Shown here: piece by piece, positions 37,237-45,988 of the stretch
Layout of the letters: every line of letters begins with the position of its first letter
Position numbering within the stretch: position 1 is the stretch's first letter
DNA from: Pyrobaculum sp. 3827-6
GTDB taxonomy: Archaea > Thermoproteota > Thermoprotei > Thermoproteales > Thermoproteaceae
Assembly: GCF_025641885.1 (NCBI RefSeq)
Contig: NZ_JAOTQN010000003.1
Location: 141,015 to 205,014, forward strand
Direction of reading: 5' to 3'
Length of the DNA stretch: 64,000 bases
Translations under genes and position numbers: made by a program
The notes under the pieces: generated by a model
Databases searched by the model: none
What the model saw: only the letters and a program-made list of their open reading frames with translations
Told to the model about the DNA's origin: nothing

Positions 37237-37440
37237 CTACACCTCTTCGATCTTCACATTCTTAGACTTGAGCTCTGCCAAAACCTGCTCCGCCTTGTCT
37301 GGGGGGAGTTTAATAGTGTAGAGATACCCGGCGAGCCTGGCCTTAAGCTTCACGTAGTCTTGATAGCGCCTTACTCGGACCTCTTCAGCCTTCTCCCCGT
37401 ACTGCTTCCAAATCGCCAGCAAGAACACCTCTTTTGGCAT
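37237..37440 (-). CDS. rpl38e: 50S ribosomal protein L38e
   Basis: The 67-residue protein from ATG 37440 begins [21 protein letters not shown] and contains [24 protein letters not shown], the L38e signature. L38e is found only in eukaryotes and some Crenarchaeota/Korarchaeota, supporting the lineage. ATG 37440 is about 24 nt from TATATAAAA at 37460-37468. The frame continues upstream to 37545, but those residues lie beyond the promoter. Confidence 0.88.
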   Translation of the reverse strand: MPKEVFLLAIWKQYGEKAEEVRVRRYQDYVKLKARLAGYLYTIKLPPDKAEQVLAELKSKNVKIEEV

Positions 37441-37590
37441 GGCCCACAGTAGGGAGGGGTATATAAAATTTGGCCGGGGTAACCCACCAGGCTCATTCGC
37501 CCCCCTACAGGGGAGTTGCCCAGGGCGTTTCCTATATATCCACATGTATATATTCTTTACGGCCGCCAGCTACTCCACGACTCCAGGCCC

Positions 37591-38118
37591 CTAGCTCACG
37601 CTTCTGTGCCTGTACTTGATATGGGGGAGGGTTCTCATCACCTCGAAGGCTAGGTTGGAGAGCTGGTTTAACAGCTTGGCCCCGGCGGACTCTCCCAGCG
37701 TGACCAGCCTCCTCTCGGCCCACCTAATCCACACCCGGGCTTCGTCCACCGCCGAGCACTCGGGGGAGGCGCAGGCTATCCAGCTTCTAAGCGGCTCCTC
37801 AGGCGCCGCGGCGTAGGCCAGCTTCAGAGCCCTCTTGTACAGCGCCGTTGCCGTGTCTAGGTACTCCGCCTTCCCGGTGGCTAGGTAGAAGCCGAGCTCC
37901 ATCACTGCGAAGGCCACGAGGCGCATGATCCGGGCCTGGGGGCGGGGCAGGAGGTTAGCCGCCTTGTGGCTGTACGTAACCGCCGAGTCCAGCGCGCCGA
38001 AGAGCTTAATCAACGGGTCGTCCTTCCTCGCCCTCCTAGCCTCCCCCCTCCAGTACACCAAAGTCTCTCCACCATCACCCGGACATGCAAAGAGCAGTAG
38101 ACATGGTTTAGACAGCAC
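37591..38118 (-). CDS. PduO-type cobalamin adenosyltransferase-like protein
   Basis: The 175-residue helical protein from GTG 38118 has a GDGGETLVYWRGEARRARKDDP segment like the ATP site of PduO enzymes, GALDSAVTYSHKAANLL in the DELNS-like position, and the RWAERRLVTL motif near the C-terminus. These recall ATP:cob(I)alamin adenosyltransferases, which make coenzyme B12. The match is partial, so the catalytic role is uncertain. A TATA box at about 38140 lies 22 nt upstream and may also serve the sRNA on the other strand. Confidence 0.6.
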   Translation of the reverse strand: MLSKPCLLLFACPGDGGETLVYWRGEARRARKDDPLIKLFGALDSAVTYSHKAANLLPRPQARIMRLVAFAVMELGFYLATGKAEYLDTATALYKRALKLAYAAAPEEPLRSWIACASPECSAVDEARVWIRWAERRLVTLGESAGAKLLNQLSNLAFEVMRTLPHIKYRHRSVS

Positions 38119-38135
38119 TACACTTCCCCAAAGTC

Positions 38136-38146
38136 TAAATATAAAT
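38136..38146. promoter_or_regulatory. TATA region shared by a protein gene (-) and a C/D sRNA (+)
   Basis: TAAATATAAAT, centred near 38141, lies about 22-23 nt from GTG 38118 on the minus strand and about 22-24 nt from the predicted 5' end of the sRNA at 38162-38164 on the plus strand. It is the only TATA-like sequence between them. Confidence 0.5.
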
Positions 38147-38161
38147 GAATCAGTCAAAATG

Positions 38162-38214
38162 TCGTGATGAGGCCGCTGAGCTTGGAGTGGTGACGTAATT
38201 TCAGCCGGCTGAAT
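38162..38214 (+). ncRNA. C/D box sRNA
   Basis: Perfect box C GTGATGA (38164-38170), a 12-nt guide, D'-like TGGA, 3 nt, box C' GTGACGT (38190-38196), a 12-nt guide and perfect box D CTGA (38209-38212). The length and C-12-4-3-C'-12-D spacing fit compact crenarchaeal 2'-O-methylation guides. It has a plausible promoter at 38136-38146. The D-guide (AATTTCAGCCGG) and D'-guide (GGCCGCTGAGCT) targets were not identified. Confidence 0.75.
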
Positions 38215-38243
38215 TGTTAAGAGTGTGTAGAAAGTTGGGGGAT

Positions 38244-39170
38244 ATGTTGTTTAGAAAGTCTAGGGCGGACGGCGCCGCGCTGTTGAGAGAGGAGTTGCGG
38301 AGGCCCGGCATCGTGCTGGTCCCCGGCGTCTTCAACGCGTTGACTGCTTTAATGGCCCAGCAGCTGGGCTTCAGGGCTGTGTACGTATCGGGGGCGGCCG
38401 TCACGGCCTCCATGGCCTTGCCCGACCTCGGCTTGATAACTCTCGACGAGATGGTAAAGACCGTGAAGTACATTGTAGACGCCGTAGATATCCCCGTGAT
38501 TGTAGACGCCGACACGGGCTACGGCGAGGCGCTCAACGTCATGCGCGCCGTTAGGGAGTTCGAGGCGGTGGGCGCCGCCGGGATTCAGCTAGAGGACCAG
38601 GTCTTGCCGAAGAAGTGCGGCCACCTCAGCGGCAAGGCCGTCGTGCCGCCTGACGAAATGGCTAAGAAAATCCGCGCCGCCGTGGAGGCCCGGAGAAGTC
38701 CAGACTTCGTCATAGTTGCGCGGACAGACGCCGTTGGGGTGACGGGGTTTGAGGACGCGGTGGAGCGGGCCCAGCTCTACCTAGAGGCGGGGGCCGACGT
38801 CATATTTCCAGAGGCCCTCCGGACTGAGGAGGAGTTTAGAGAATTCGCCAGGAGGGTCAAGGCCCCGTTGCTTGCCAACATGACGGAGTTCGGCGTCTCC
38901 CCCCTCATACCGGCCAGGCGGCTGGAGGATTTCGGCTACAAATTTGTGATTTTCCCAGTCACCGCGCTGAGGGTGGCTATGCACGCCATTAGAGAGGTCT
39001 TCAGAACTATAATGAACGAGGGGACGCAGGCGCGGTGGCTGGACAAGATGTTCACACGGAAGGAGCTCTACGACTTGATTAAGTACTACGACTACGAGAA
39101 GTTGGACACAGAAATTTCTAGACATATAGACAATATTTATAAGAGCGGGCGGGGCGGGCGCCATGGATAG
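38244..39170 (+). CDS. prpB: 2-Methylisocitrate lyase (PEP mutase/isocitrate lyase family)
   Basis: The 308-residue barrel has PVIVDADTGYGEALNVMR, GIQLEDQVLPKKCGHLSGK with the catalytic loop KKCGH (Cys125) and FVIVARTDAV, as in 2-methylisocitrate lyase, which yields pyruvate and succinate in the methylcitrate cycle of propionyl-CoA breakdown. Relatives with other substrates exist, but the adjoining prpD supports this role. ATG 38244 was chosen over TTG 38214; a TTAAGA box sits about 24 nt before it. The 3' end overlaps prpD by 8 bp. Confidence 0.87.
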   Translation: MLFRKSRADGAALLREELRRPGIVLVPGVFNALTALMAQQLGFRAVYVSGAAVTASMALPDLGLITLDEMVKTVKYIVDAVDIPVIVDADTGYGEALNVMRAVREFEAVGAAGIQLEDQVLPKKCGHLSGKAVVPPDEMAKKIRAAVEARRSPDFVIVARTDAVGVTGFEDAVERAQLYLEAGADVIFPEALRTEEEFREFARRVKAPLLANMTEFGVSPLIPARRLEDFGYKFVIFPVTALRVAMHAIREVFRTIMNEGTQARWLDKMFTRKELYDLIKYYDYEKLDTEISRHIDNIYKSGRGGRHG

Positions 39171-40524
39171 AGTCACGAAGATCCTGGCGGAGTACACCAG
39201 CGCCGTAGACTACTCCAAGGTACCTCTAGAGACTCGTCACGAGGTTAAGCGCAGGATCATCGACTCCATGGCGGTGGCCTTCGCGGCGTACAACGCAGAG
39301 CCCGTGGCTATCGCCAGGAGAGTCGCGTCGAAATTCGCCACTTCGAGGGGGGCCAGGTTGCTGGGCACGCGTTACGAAACTACGCCGGACTGGGCCACTT
39401 TTGTAAACGGCCTCATGATCCGCTACCACGACTACAACGACACCTACCTCTCCAAAGAGCCCCTCCACCCCAGCGACTTGATCGGCGCCGCCCTGGCGGT
39501 GGGCGACTACGTCGGCGCGGAGGGGACAGACCTCATCACAGCCGTAGCCATAGGCTATGAGGCGTCGGTCACCTTCTGCGACGGCGGAACCCTGCGGAAG
39601 AGGGGCTGGGACCACGTCAATTTCCTGGGGATTGGCAGCGTGCTGGCCGCCGCCAAGCTACTACGCCTCGACGCGGTTAAGACCCAGCACGCCCTCGCCA
39701 TCTACGCCGTTCCCCACGCCGCGATGCGCCAGACGAGGGTGGGCGAGCTGTCTATGTGGAAGGGCGCCGCCGCGGCCAACTCAAGCCGCAACGCGGTATT
39801 CGCCACGTTGCTCGCACAAGAGGGCTACACGGGTCCCTTTAAGCCGTTCGAAGGGGAGATGGCCTTTTTCAAGCAACTGCTGCATGGCGACTTCGACTTG
39901 GGGGTGCTGAAGAGCATAGAGGAGGGGAGGCCGCCCCGTAGGATACTCGACACGTACATCAAGCCGTACCCAGTGGAGTACCACGCCCAGACCGCCGTCG
40001 AGGCCGCCCTGAAGCTCAGGGAGAAGGTCAGAGTCGAGGAGGTTGAGAAGATTAGGATAGACACCTACGAGGCGGCCTACACAATCATCGGCCCCAAAGA
40101 CCCCGAGAAGTGGGACCCCCACACCAAGGAGACGGCGGACCACTCCATAATGTGGATCACCGCCGCGGCGTTCATCTGGGGCCCGATAAAAATAGAGCAC
40201 TACAGAGACGTGAGGAACCCCGCCGTCCTCTCCCTCATGAAGAAGATAGAGGTCAACCTCGACCCGGAGCTCGACAAGCTCTACCCGCAGGCCTTCCCCA
40301 CCGTAATTACGGTCTACACCAAGGGAGGGGGTAAATACACCGAGAGAGTGGACTACGCGAAGGGGCACCCAAAAAACCCCATGACCGACGCCGAGCTTGA
40401 GGATAAGTTCAACACACTAACCCGCGACGTACTGCCGGAGGAGGCTAGAAGGAAGGCGCTGGAGATTATGTGGAGACTGGAGGATTACAGCGCGGCGGAC
40501 CTCCTTGAGGCCCTTGTAACTTAG
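39163..40524 (+). CDS. prpD: 2-Methylcitrate dehydratase (MmgE/PrpD family)
   Basis: The 453-residue protein starts with LAEYTSAVDYSKVPLETRHEVKRRIIDSMAVAFAAY and contains FVNGLMIRYHDYNDTYL and HPSDLIGAALAVGDY, the hallmarks of the MmgE/PrpD fold. With PrpB it would convert 2-methylcitrate to 2-methylisocitrate and then pyruvate plus succinate. The overlap with prpB means coupled expression. The stop directly abuts the convergent trxB stop. Confidence 0.9.
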   Translation: MDRVTKILAEYTSAVDYSKVPLETRHEVKRRIIDSMAVAFAAYNAEPVAIARRVASKFATSRGARLLGTRYETTPDWATFVNGLMIRYHDYNDTYLSKEPLHPSDLIGAALAVGDYVGAEGTDLITAVAIGYEASVTFCDGGTLRKRGWDHVNFLGIGSVLAAAKLLRLDAVKTQHALAIYAVPHAAMRQTRVGELSMWKGAAAANSSRNAVFATLLAQEGYTGPFKPFEGEMAFFKQLLHGDFDLGVLKSIEEGRPPRRILDTYIKPYPVEYHAQTAVEAALKLREKVRVEEVEKIRIDTYEAAYTIIGPKDPEKWDPHTKETADHSIMWITAAAFIWGPIKIEHYRDVRNPAVLSLMKKIEVNLDPELDKLYPQAFPTVITVYTKGGGKYTERVDYAKGHPKNPMTDAELEDKFNTLTRDVLPEEARRKALEIMWRLEDYSAADLLEALVT

Positions 40525-41490
40525 CTATTTTTTCTCTGCTTTCCAATCTACGAGGCTGTGCACCGGTCTGCCCTTCATTTTCATTACGTGCGCCGTGGCT
40601 GAAAGCGCCGCGGCGACCCCCATGGCTGCTGAGATCACGGCTTGTTTATAGGGGTAGGCCACTATGTCGCCGGCGGCGAACACCCCCGGCGTCTTCGTCC
40701 TGCCTTCCCAGTCTGCAATGATTTCGCCCCTCTCGTTTAGATCCACTAGGTGCCTTACGAAGTCGCTCTTGGTGACGTAGCCCACTTCTACAAAAACCGC
40801 CGCAACTGGAAGCTCCTGCACCTCTCCGGTCTTCCTGTTCTTCACGACGACGGCTCTCACCTTTGTATCGCCTTTTATCTCCACCACCTCGCTGTTGGGC
40901 ACAAGCACAGCCTTGCCGAGCTTCTTTGCCTGCTCTAGAAATTCCTCGTCGTGGATAGGCCTCTCCGAGGGGAATATCCAGTAGAACTTGTTAGTGGTGG
41001 AGGAGAGGATGGTCACAGGCTCCCTCGCCAAGTCGCCCCAGCTGACCAGGGCGACGTCTTGCCCTTTGAAAAACGGCGCGTCGCAGATGGTGCAGTAGGA
41101 GACGCCCTTGTTTTTAAACTTGGCCTCGCCCGGCACCCCCAGCTCCTTCGGCGTCTTGCCAAACGCCAGTATCAAGGCGAGGCTCTTGTACTCGTCGCCG
41201 CCCTCGGTCCCCACGACAAAGACGTCGCCCTGCTTCTCCACGGCCTTAACCTCGTCGAATATAATCTCAGCGCCGAAGGTCCTCGCCTGTTGCTCAACTC
41301 TCTTGGCGAGCTCAGGCCCCGAGATTTTGTGGATAGCCGGGTAGTTCTCGATGAGAGTCGTCATGTTGAGCTGGCCGCCGAGATCCTTGCTGATCACCAG
41401 CGTCTTCAGCCTCTGACGCGCCGTGTACAACGCCGCGGACAGCCCGGCGATGCCCGCGCCTACGATAATCACGTCGTAGTCCACCTCCAT
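40525..41490 (-). CDS. trxB: Thioredoxin reductase-like flavoprotein with altered NAD(P)H site
   Basis: The 321-residue protein from ATG 41490 has the FAD site [18 protein letters not shown], the redox-active CTIC (Cys133/Cys136) and the C-terminal FAD motif [16 protein letters not shown]. The second nucleotide-binding motif, normally VxxIGGGNSAxEEA, reads [13 protein letters not shown], so NADPH use is doubtful. It would reduce thioredoxin or a glutaredoxin-like partner. TATA near 41515, 25 nt upstream. Confidence 0.85.
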   Translation of the reverse strand: MEVDYDVIIVGAGIAGLSAALYTARQRLKTLVISKDLGGQLNMTTLIENYPAIHKISGPELAKRVEQQARTFGAEIIFDEVKAVEKQGDVFVVGTEGGDEYKSLALILAFGKTPKELGVPGEAKFKNKGVSYCTICDAPFFKGQDVALVSWGDLAREPVTILSSTTNKFYWIFPSERPIHDEEFLEQAKKLGKAVLVPNSEVVEIKGDTKVRAVVVKNRKTGEVQELPVAAVFVEVGYVTKSDFVRHLVDLNERGEIIADWEGRTKTPGVFAAGDIVAYPYKQAVISAAMGVAAALSATAHVMKMKGRPVHSLVDWKAEKK

Positions 41491-41565
41491 GGCCACCGTT
41501 TCCAATGTCCATTTTTAAGATTTCTACGGCAGAAAGTTTTTAAAAGGGGTCCATTAGCCACCTTC

Positions 41566-42042
41566 GTGTCTTCAAAAGAGCAGGAGGCTCAGAAAGGCAA
41601 GCAGGGCTGGATCACCCCGGCGGTGATACCGCCGGAGGAGTGGGCCACTTTTAGATACCGAGGTAAGACGCTGGAAGAGTTGCTAAACATGCCAATGGAC
41701 GAGTTTATCAAACTTCTGCCAGCCCGCCAGAGGAGGAGCCTAAAGAGGGGGCTGAAGCCAGAGCACAGAAAGCTACTGGAGAAGGTCAGGAAGGCCAAGA
41801 GGCTGGCCGCGCAGGGGAAGAAGGTCGTAATAAAAACCCACGCCCGCGACATGATAATATTCCCAGAGATGGTTGGCTTGACCATCCACGTGTACAACGG
41901 CATCACCTACATACCTGTGTACATATCGCCGTGGCACATAGGGCACTACCTAGGCGAATTCGCAATAACGACAAAAATTGTGCAACACGGCGAGCCTGGG
42001 CTGAAGGCCACGAGATCCTCGCTACACATAGCGGCGAAGTAG
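41566..42042 (+). CDS. rps19: 30S ribosomal protein S19
   Basis: From GTG 41566 the product is 158 residues. The N-terminus is an archaeal extension, and the core has the S19 motif [27 protein letters not shown] and the C-terminal [26 protein letters not shown] 41566 lies 24.5 nt from the TTTAAA box at 41539-41544. The open frame runs far upstream, but that part is antisense to trxB and is not coding. It is followed 1 nt later by rps17. Confidence 0.93.
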   Translation: MSSKEQEAQKGKQGWITPAVIPPEEWATFRYRGKTLEELLNMPMDEFIKLLPARQRRSLKRGLKPEHRKLLEKVRKAKRLAAQGKKVVIKTHARDMIIFPEMVGLTIHVYNGITYIPVYISPWHIGHYLGEFAITTKIVQHGEPGLKATRSSLHIAAK

Positions 42043-42043
42043 T

Positions 42044-42484
42044 ATGGCCGCCGTCAAGCTCCAGGCAAGGCCAAAGCCAGGCGACACCTTTACGCTACCT
42101 AATGGGAAGAAGGTAGAGGTGAGGGACATAGGCGTGCCCTACGTCCTGCCGCCGGCCGCCGTCTGCGACGACCCGCTCTGCCCGTGGCACGGCCATCTAA
42201 AGATTAGGCTGAAGCTCCTCGAGGTGACCGTCGAGAAGGTGAGGATGCACAAAGCCGCCGTGGTGACCCACGAGTGGGTACACTACATCAGGAAGTACAA
42301 TAGGTATGAGCGCAGGAGGAGGAGGATGAGGGTGAGAGTCCCCGAGTGTATTGAGGTGAAGCCGGGGGACAAGGTGATCATAGCAGAGACGAGGCCGCTC
42401 TCCAAGACAATATCCTGGGTAGTCATAGGCAAAAAGGAGGACGTAACTGAGTGGACTGCCAAACACGAAGCCCTGGGGACCTAA
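42044..42484 (+). CDS. rps17: 30S ribosomal protein S17
   Basis: The 146-residue S17 contains DIGVPYVLPPAAVCDDPLCPWHGHLK, an archaeal N-terminal extension with two cysteines, and the core VVTHEWVHYIRKYNRYERRRRRM and IAETRPLSKTISWVVI. ATG 42044 begins 1 nt after the rps19 stop, so the genes form an operon separate from the main ribosomal clusters. Confidence 0.93.
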   Translation: MAAVKLQARPKPGDTFTLPNGKKVEVRDIGVPYVLPPAAVCDDPLCPWHGHLKIRLKLLEVTVEKVRMHKAAVVTHEWVHYIRKYNRYERRRRRMRVRVPECIEVKPGDKVIIAETRPLSKTISWVVIGKKEDVTEWTAKHEALGT

Positions 42485-42504
42485 ACTAGCAACCATAGGA
42501 GGCC

Positions 42505-42537
42505 CGAATAGGATTCGTACTGCGTCAATTATATATT
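42505..42537 (+). promoter_or_regulatory. Operator-like inverted repeat plus TATA upstream of exported protein 1
   Basis: CGAAT-AGG-ATTCG (42505-42517) is followed by GTACTGCGTCAA and a TATATAT box at about 42530-42536. The same arrangement, down to spacing, occurs upstream of the second exported protein at 47265. The TATA centre lies about 25 nt before ATG 42558. Confidence 0.6.
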
Positions 42538-42557
42538 GGAGACATTTTCAAGAGCCC

Positions 42558-44799
42558 ATGGTAGGGAGGTTTTTTCCAAACCGCGTTGTTGATAGCCGCG
42601 CTAGCGGCGGCCATGTCAGCCGCCTCTCCGCACAAGCCAGCGTATACGTCGGATTACATCTGTCTGGATGCTTTAGACGTGGGGGTTTCTAATCCCCATG
42701 GCGTTGCGCTGAGCGTCTACTTAGACGGCGAGGGGTTCCGCCCAACCGCCCTGTACGTCGAGGGCGATGTCGTGTCAGGAGTCTTTCCAAACGTAACAGA
42801 TGTGGTGTATACAGTGGTGATGCCGCAAAAAGCCAAGAGGGTGTGTCTTGATCTGCCTATTTCTAAATCCGCGGCAGGTGCAGTGCAGAGAGCTGCCGAG
42901 GAGTACGCGAAGGCAAAGGGGCACCTATACGCAGTCGCTACCCCGAAAGGACGCGGCTACCTCTTGGTGGAGAACCGGACTTCAGATATCCCGCCGTTTG
43001 TTAAGTGGCCCGGCGGCGGCGCCACGGCGAAGCCGACAGATAGGCGGGAGGTCGTGCCGCGGGGCGGCAAGAGGGGCGGAGAGCCGGTGGCCTCGGCCAC
43101 GGCTAACGTGGGCGACGTGGTGGGCTACATCCGTAGCGTCGCGTATAACTTCACGAGATACCCGGGCGGTTGCACGAGGAATCCATACCGGATTGCCCTA
43201 CCCAACGGCACGTTGTGGATTGAGTTTATCCTCACCAACGCGACGACGCGCGGAGACTATACAGTTTATATAGATATATACGACGCCCCGGTTGGGGACG
43301 CTACGGTGTTTTACGACGTATATGGACAGCGGGTAACTGTCGATAAGAGGTCGCCGACCTACCTAGCCAGGCATGTAGATGTTCCAGCCGCAGCTCAGGA
43401 CAGAATCATATATTTAGAGGTGTGGACCTGCGGCGGCCCGCCCGGTGTTTTAGATGGATACATCGTGTTTAGGGTGCGGACGAGTGACTACTATGCTGAC
43501 TATGTGCGCTACCCCATCCAGTCCGGCGCCGTGGTTGTTGTGAAAAACACCCTTACAAGCCCCAGCCTAAATGACATGTACTCTAACACCACTCACGTAG
43601 TCCTTCCGCCTTTCGAAACTCCGCCCGGCCACTGGGTAGGAACCGGCGCGCTGGCCGCAGACGTCACAATTAAGCTCTGCACCACGAGCTCCTCCACGCC
43701 GCCGCCCTCCTACTTCGGACCGCTGAACCTGTACTACGGCCCCTACTGGGTAGCCTCCACATCCGTGGCGGCGCAGAGTTGCGGCTGGCAGAGTATTGGC
43801 GGCTACAGTCTCTACTGCTGCACCTACAGGGCCAATACCTGGAGCTGGATAAACGCCCAGGATCAAGTCGCCACGGCATATTCGCTGAGAAATCCACTCG
43901 GGTTCCCAGTAATCCTAGGCCCTATACCCAGCTCCAGCGCCATCGTGTATTCAGACGTCGTTATTAACACGCTTTACTACAGAGGCCAGAGGAGGCCCGA
44001 CATAGCGCCACCCGATTCGAGTATTTACTCAGGCTACGCCCACAATTTTGCAGATGTTGTACTAAACTATCTAAATGTGAGGGGCACATCTGGCGTGGGC
44101 ATTAGAATAGACGTAAGGACACAATTTTCAGGTGGAAGTAGCGTTATCCCATACATTCCTATAGCCATCTCTCCGCTTATGATAACAACGCCAACCTCTT
44201 CTATAGTGTATAGCCAGCCTGATAGGGTAGACATAATGCTGAGAAGCCCCTATGCCATGTACTCCCCTGGACTCGTAGGCGGCGGGAAAACTCTAATCCC
44301 AGATCCTAGTGGTAGACAAGCTTTTGAATCTATATCGGCCGTGCTCGACGGCCTTGGGATCGTGGCCAAGGGTCTTCAGTTTGTAAATTATTTTGCTAAG
44401 AATCCGTACGCGGCTGGCGCCGCCGCTACCATGTCTTTCATAAGCAGTGTAGGGCAACGTGTGGTAAGCTCCGCCTATAGCACTGTCACCACTTCTAGTG
44501 CCACGTCTTACACTACTACCGTGATGGTAAACATAGGATGGGCCGAGAAGCGCACACAGCATGCGACTGCGCTATATATACAAATAGATGCTAGAAATGA
44601 TCCAGCTATTATCAATATCGAAAGTGTATCTATATGGGATGGGAGCGGGGTTAGAACTTATACATTAGCTATAAGTTCCACCGCGCCTATAAGGCTAAGT
44701 AGGGCCGCGGAGGATGTATACCTATTCCGTAACTTCTTCTGCCTTTTTAACGAGGTAGCGGGTACCGGATGGATCTGCAACTACGGCGGGTTCAGATAA
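42558..44799 (+). CDS. Large exported/cell-surface protein 1, with a possible one-base frameshift in its signal peptide
   Basis: The long frame runs from TTG 42586 to 44799 (737 codons) but lacks a good start. ATG 42558 sits at the correct distance from the TATA box in another frame. Removing one T from the T6 run at 42570-42575 would join them and give the signal peptide MVGRFFQTALLIAALAAAM followed by SAASP. The mature part is rich in Ser/Thr/Tyr/Asn, has many N-glycosylation sequons and a few cysteines, and no membrane helix before a hydrophobic stretch near residue 610. No family is recognised. It overlaps the next gene by 31 bp. Confidence 0.6.
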
Positions 44800-45308
44800 T
44801 CGTGCCTATTTTTTCTGCCGCCGTCTTGTTCCTACTCTTTTTACCGCTTTATTTTCTAGATCCCTCTTTCTACTCGGTCGCGCCGCTCGGGTTTTCGCTA
44901 GCCTACATCGCCGCGTTTAGGCCGTGGCTTCTGGCACTCTGGCCCCCCGCCTTCATCGTGCCCGTCTTGTACCGCTTGGGTGTTCTCGACGCTGTGTGGG
45001 TTCTCTGGTACACCGTGTTTACCACCGTTTTGGCGTACCTCTTAGCGCTGTCTCTGGGAAATAGGGGTTGCCGCCTCGTGTCTCTGGCGGTTTTCTGGCT
45101 GATGTCGCAGATCGCCCCCTTCGTCGTAAGCCTCCCGCTGTTTCTGTTGTTCGGCCCAGTCTTCGGCGTCCCCCTGCCCAACCTCTGGGAGTACCCCCTC
45201 TACGTGGCTGTGTACTGGATTATATATCAAACCCACGGAAGAGCTGTGAACTGGTGCCAGAGGCACATTGAGGAGCCTGAGCTCAGGTGCTGGTGCTCTA
45301 GAGAGTAG
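44769..45308 (+). CDS. Multi-pass membrane protein, unknown
   Basis: The 179-residue protein has about five transmembrane helices (about residues 8-30, 35-60, 70-95, 105-130 and 135-155) and a short Cys-containing C-terminal tail (NWCQRHIEEPELRCWCSRE). No family is recognised. ATG 44769 lies within the 3' end of the exported protein gene (31-bp overlap), so the two probably function together, perhaps as an anchor or export partner. Confidence 0.6.
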   Translation: MDLQLRRVQIIVPIFSAAVLFLLFLPLYFLDPSFYSVAPLGFSLAYIAAFRPWLLALWPPAFIVPVLYRLGVLDAVWVLWYTVFTTVLAYLLALSLGNRGCRLVSLAVFWLMSQIAPFVVSLPLFLLFGPVFGVPLPNLWEYPLYVAVYWIIYQTHGRAVNWCQRHIEEPELRCWCSRE

Positions 45309-45334
45309 ATTTAAGACCCGGGTTGCTGTGGGGC

Positions 45335-45988
45335 GTGAACCCGGTGGTGCTGGTCGACACGAGAGAGTGGGCTCTGGAGGTGGTTAGGGCCATAAAGGAG
45401 GCTGGGTGCGGCGTCTTGAAGACGAGGCTTGAGGTGGGTGACTACGTCGCTGGGGATTTTGTCTTTGAGAGGAAGAGTGTAGACGACTTCGTAAACTCGG
45501 TGGTGGAGGGGAGGTTGTTTGAACAGGCGGAGAGACTTAGATCGTCCGGCATGAGACCCGTCGTGGTGGTGGAGGGGGATCTCTGGGGCGAGCTGAGGTT
45601 TAGGAGGGTGTCGCCCAACGCGGTTTTGGGGGCTCTGCTGGCCCTGGCGTCTATGGGCGTCGGGCTGATCTACACCGAGGATAGGGCCCAGACGGGGGCC
45701 TTGGTGTGTCTCGCCGCTAGGCGCGAGACGTCTAGGAGGGGGGTCAAGGCCCCGGTGGCTAGGAAGCGCGGGATCGACGTCAGATCTCTGCAGATTGCCC
45801 TTCTGGCCTCCCTCCCCGGCATAGGGCCTAGGCGTGCCGAGGAGTTGCTGAGGCGGTACGGCACGCCGCTCAACGCCCTGCTGAACTACAGATCTTGGAA
45901 TGTCGACGACAGGAGCCACATGGCCATAAAAAGGGTGCTGGAGACCCCATACGGCGACAGCTCGACTCTCGACGACTTCCTCGGCTAG
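45335..45988 (+). CDS. xpf: XPF/MUS81-family structure-specific nuclease
   Basis: The 217-residue protein has the ERCC4 nuclease motif (VVLVDTREW...GDYVAGDFVFERKSVDDF, the ERKxxxD signature), then a helix-hairpin-helix region (LASLPGIGPRRAEELLRRYG). The C-terminus TLDDFLG resembles a PCNA-interacting peptide. Crenarchaeal XPF needs PCNA and cuts flaps and 3' branched DNA. GTG 45335 is 22.5 nt from TTTAAG at 45310-45315. The stop overlaps the convergent GH1 gene by 4 bp. Confidence 0.92.
   Translation: MNPVVLVDTREWALEVVRAIKEAGCGVLKTRLEVGDYVAGDFVFERKSVDDFVNSVVEGRLFEQAERLRSSGMRPVVVVEGDLWGELRFRRVSPNAVLGALLALASMGVGLIYTEDRAQTGALVCLAARRETSRRGVKAPVARKRGIDVRSLQIALLASLPGIGPRRAEELLRRYGTPLNALLNYRSWNVDDRSHMAIKRVLETPYGDSSTLDDFLG

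Noticed and set aside
40951..41565. Long plus-strand open frame running into rps19
   Set aside because: It is antisense to trxB. S19 has a clear leaderless GTG at 41566 and the extra residues do not resemble S19.
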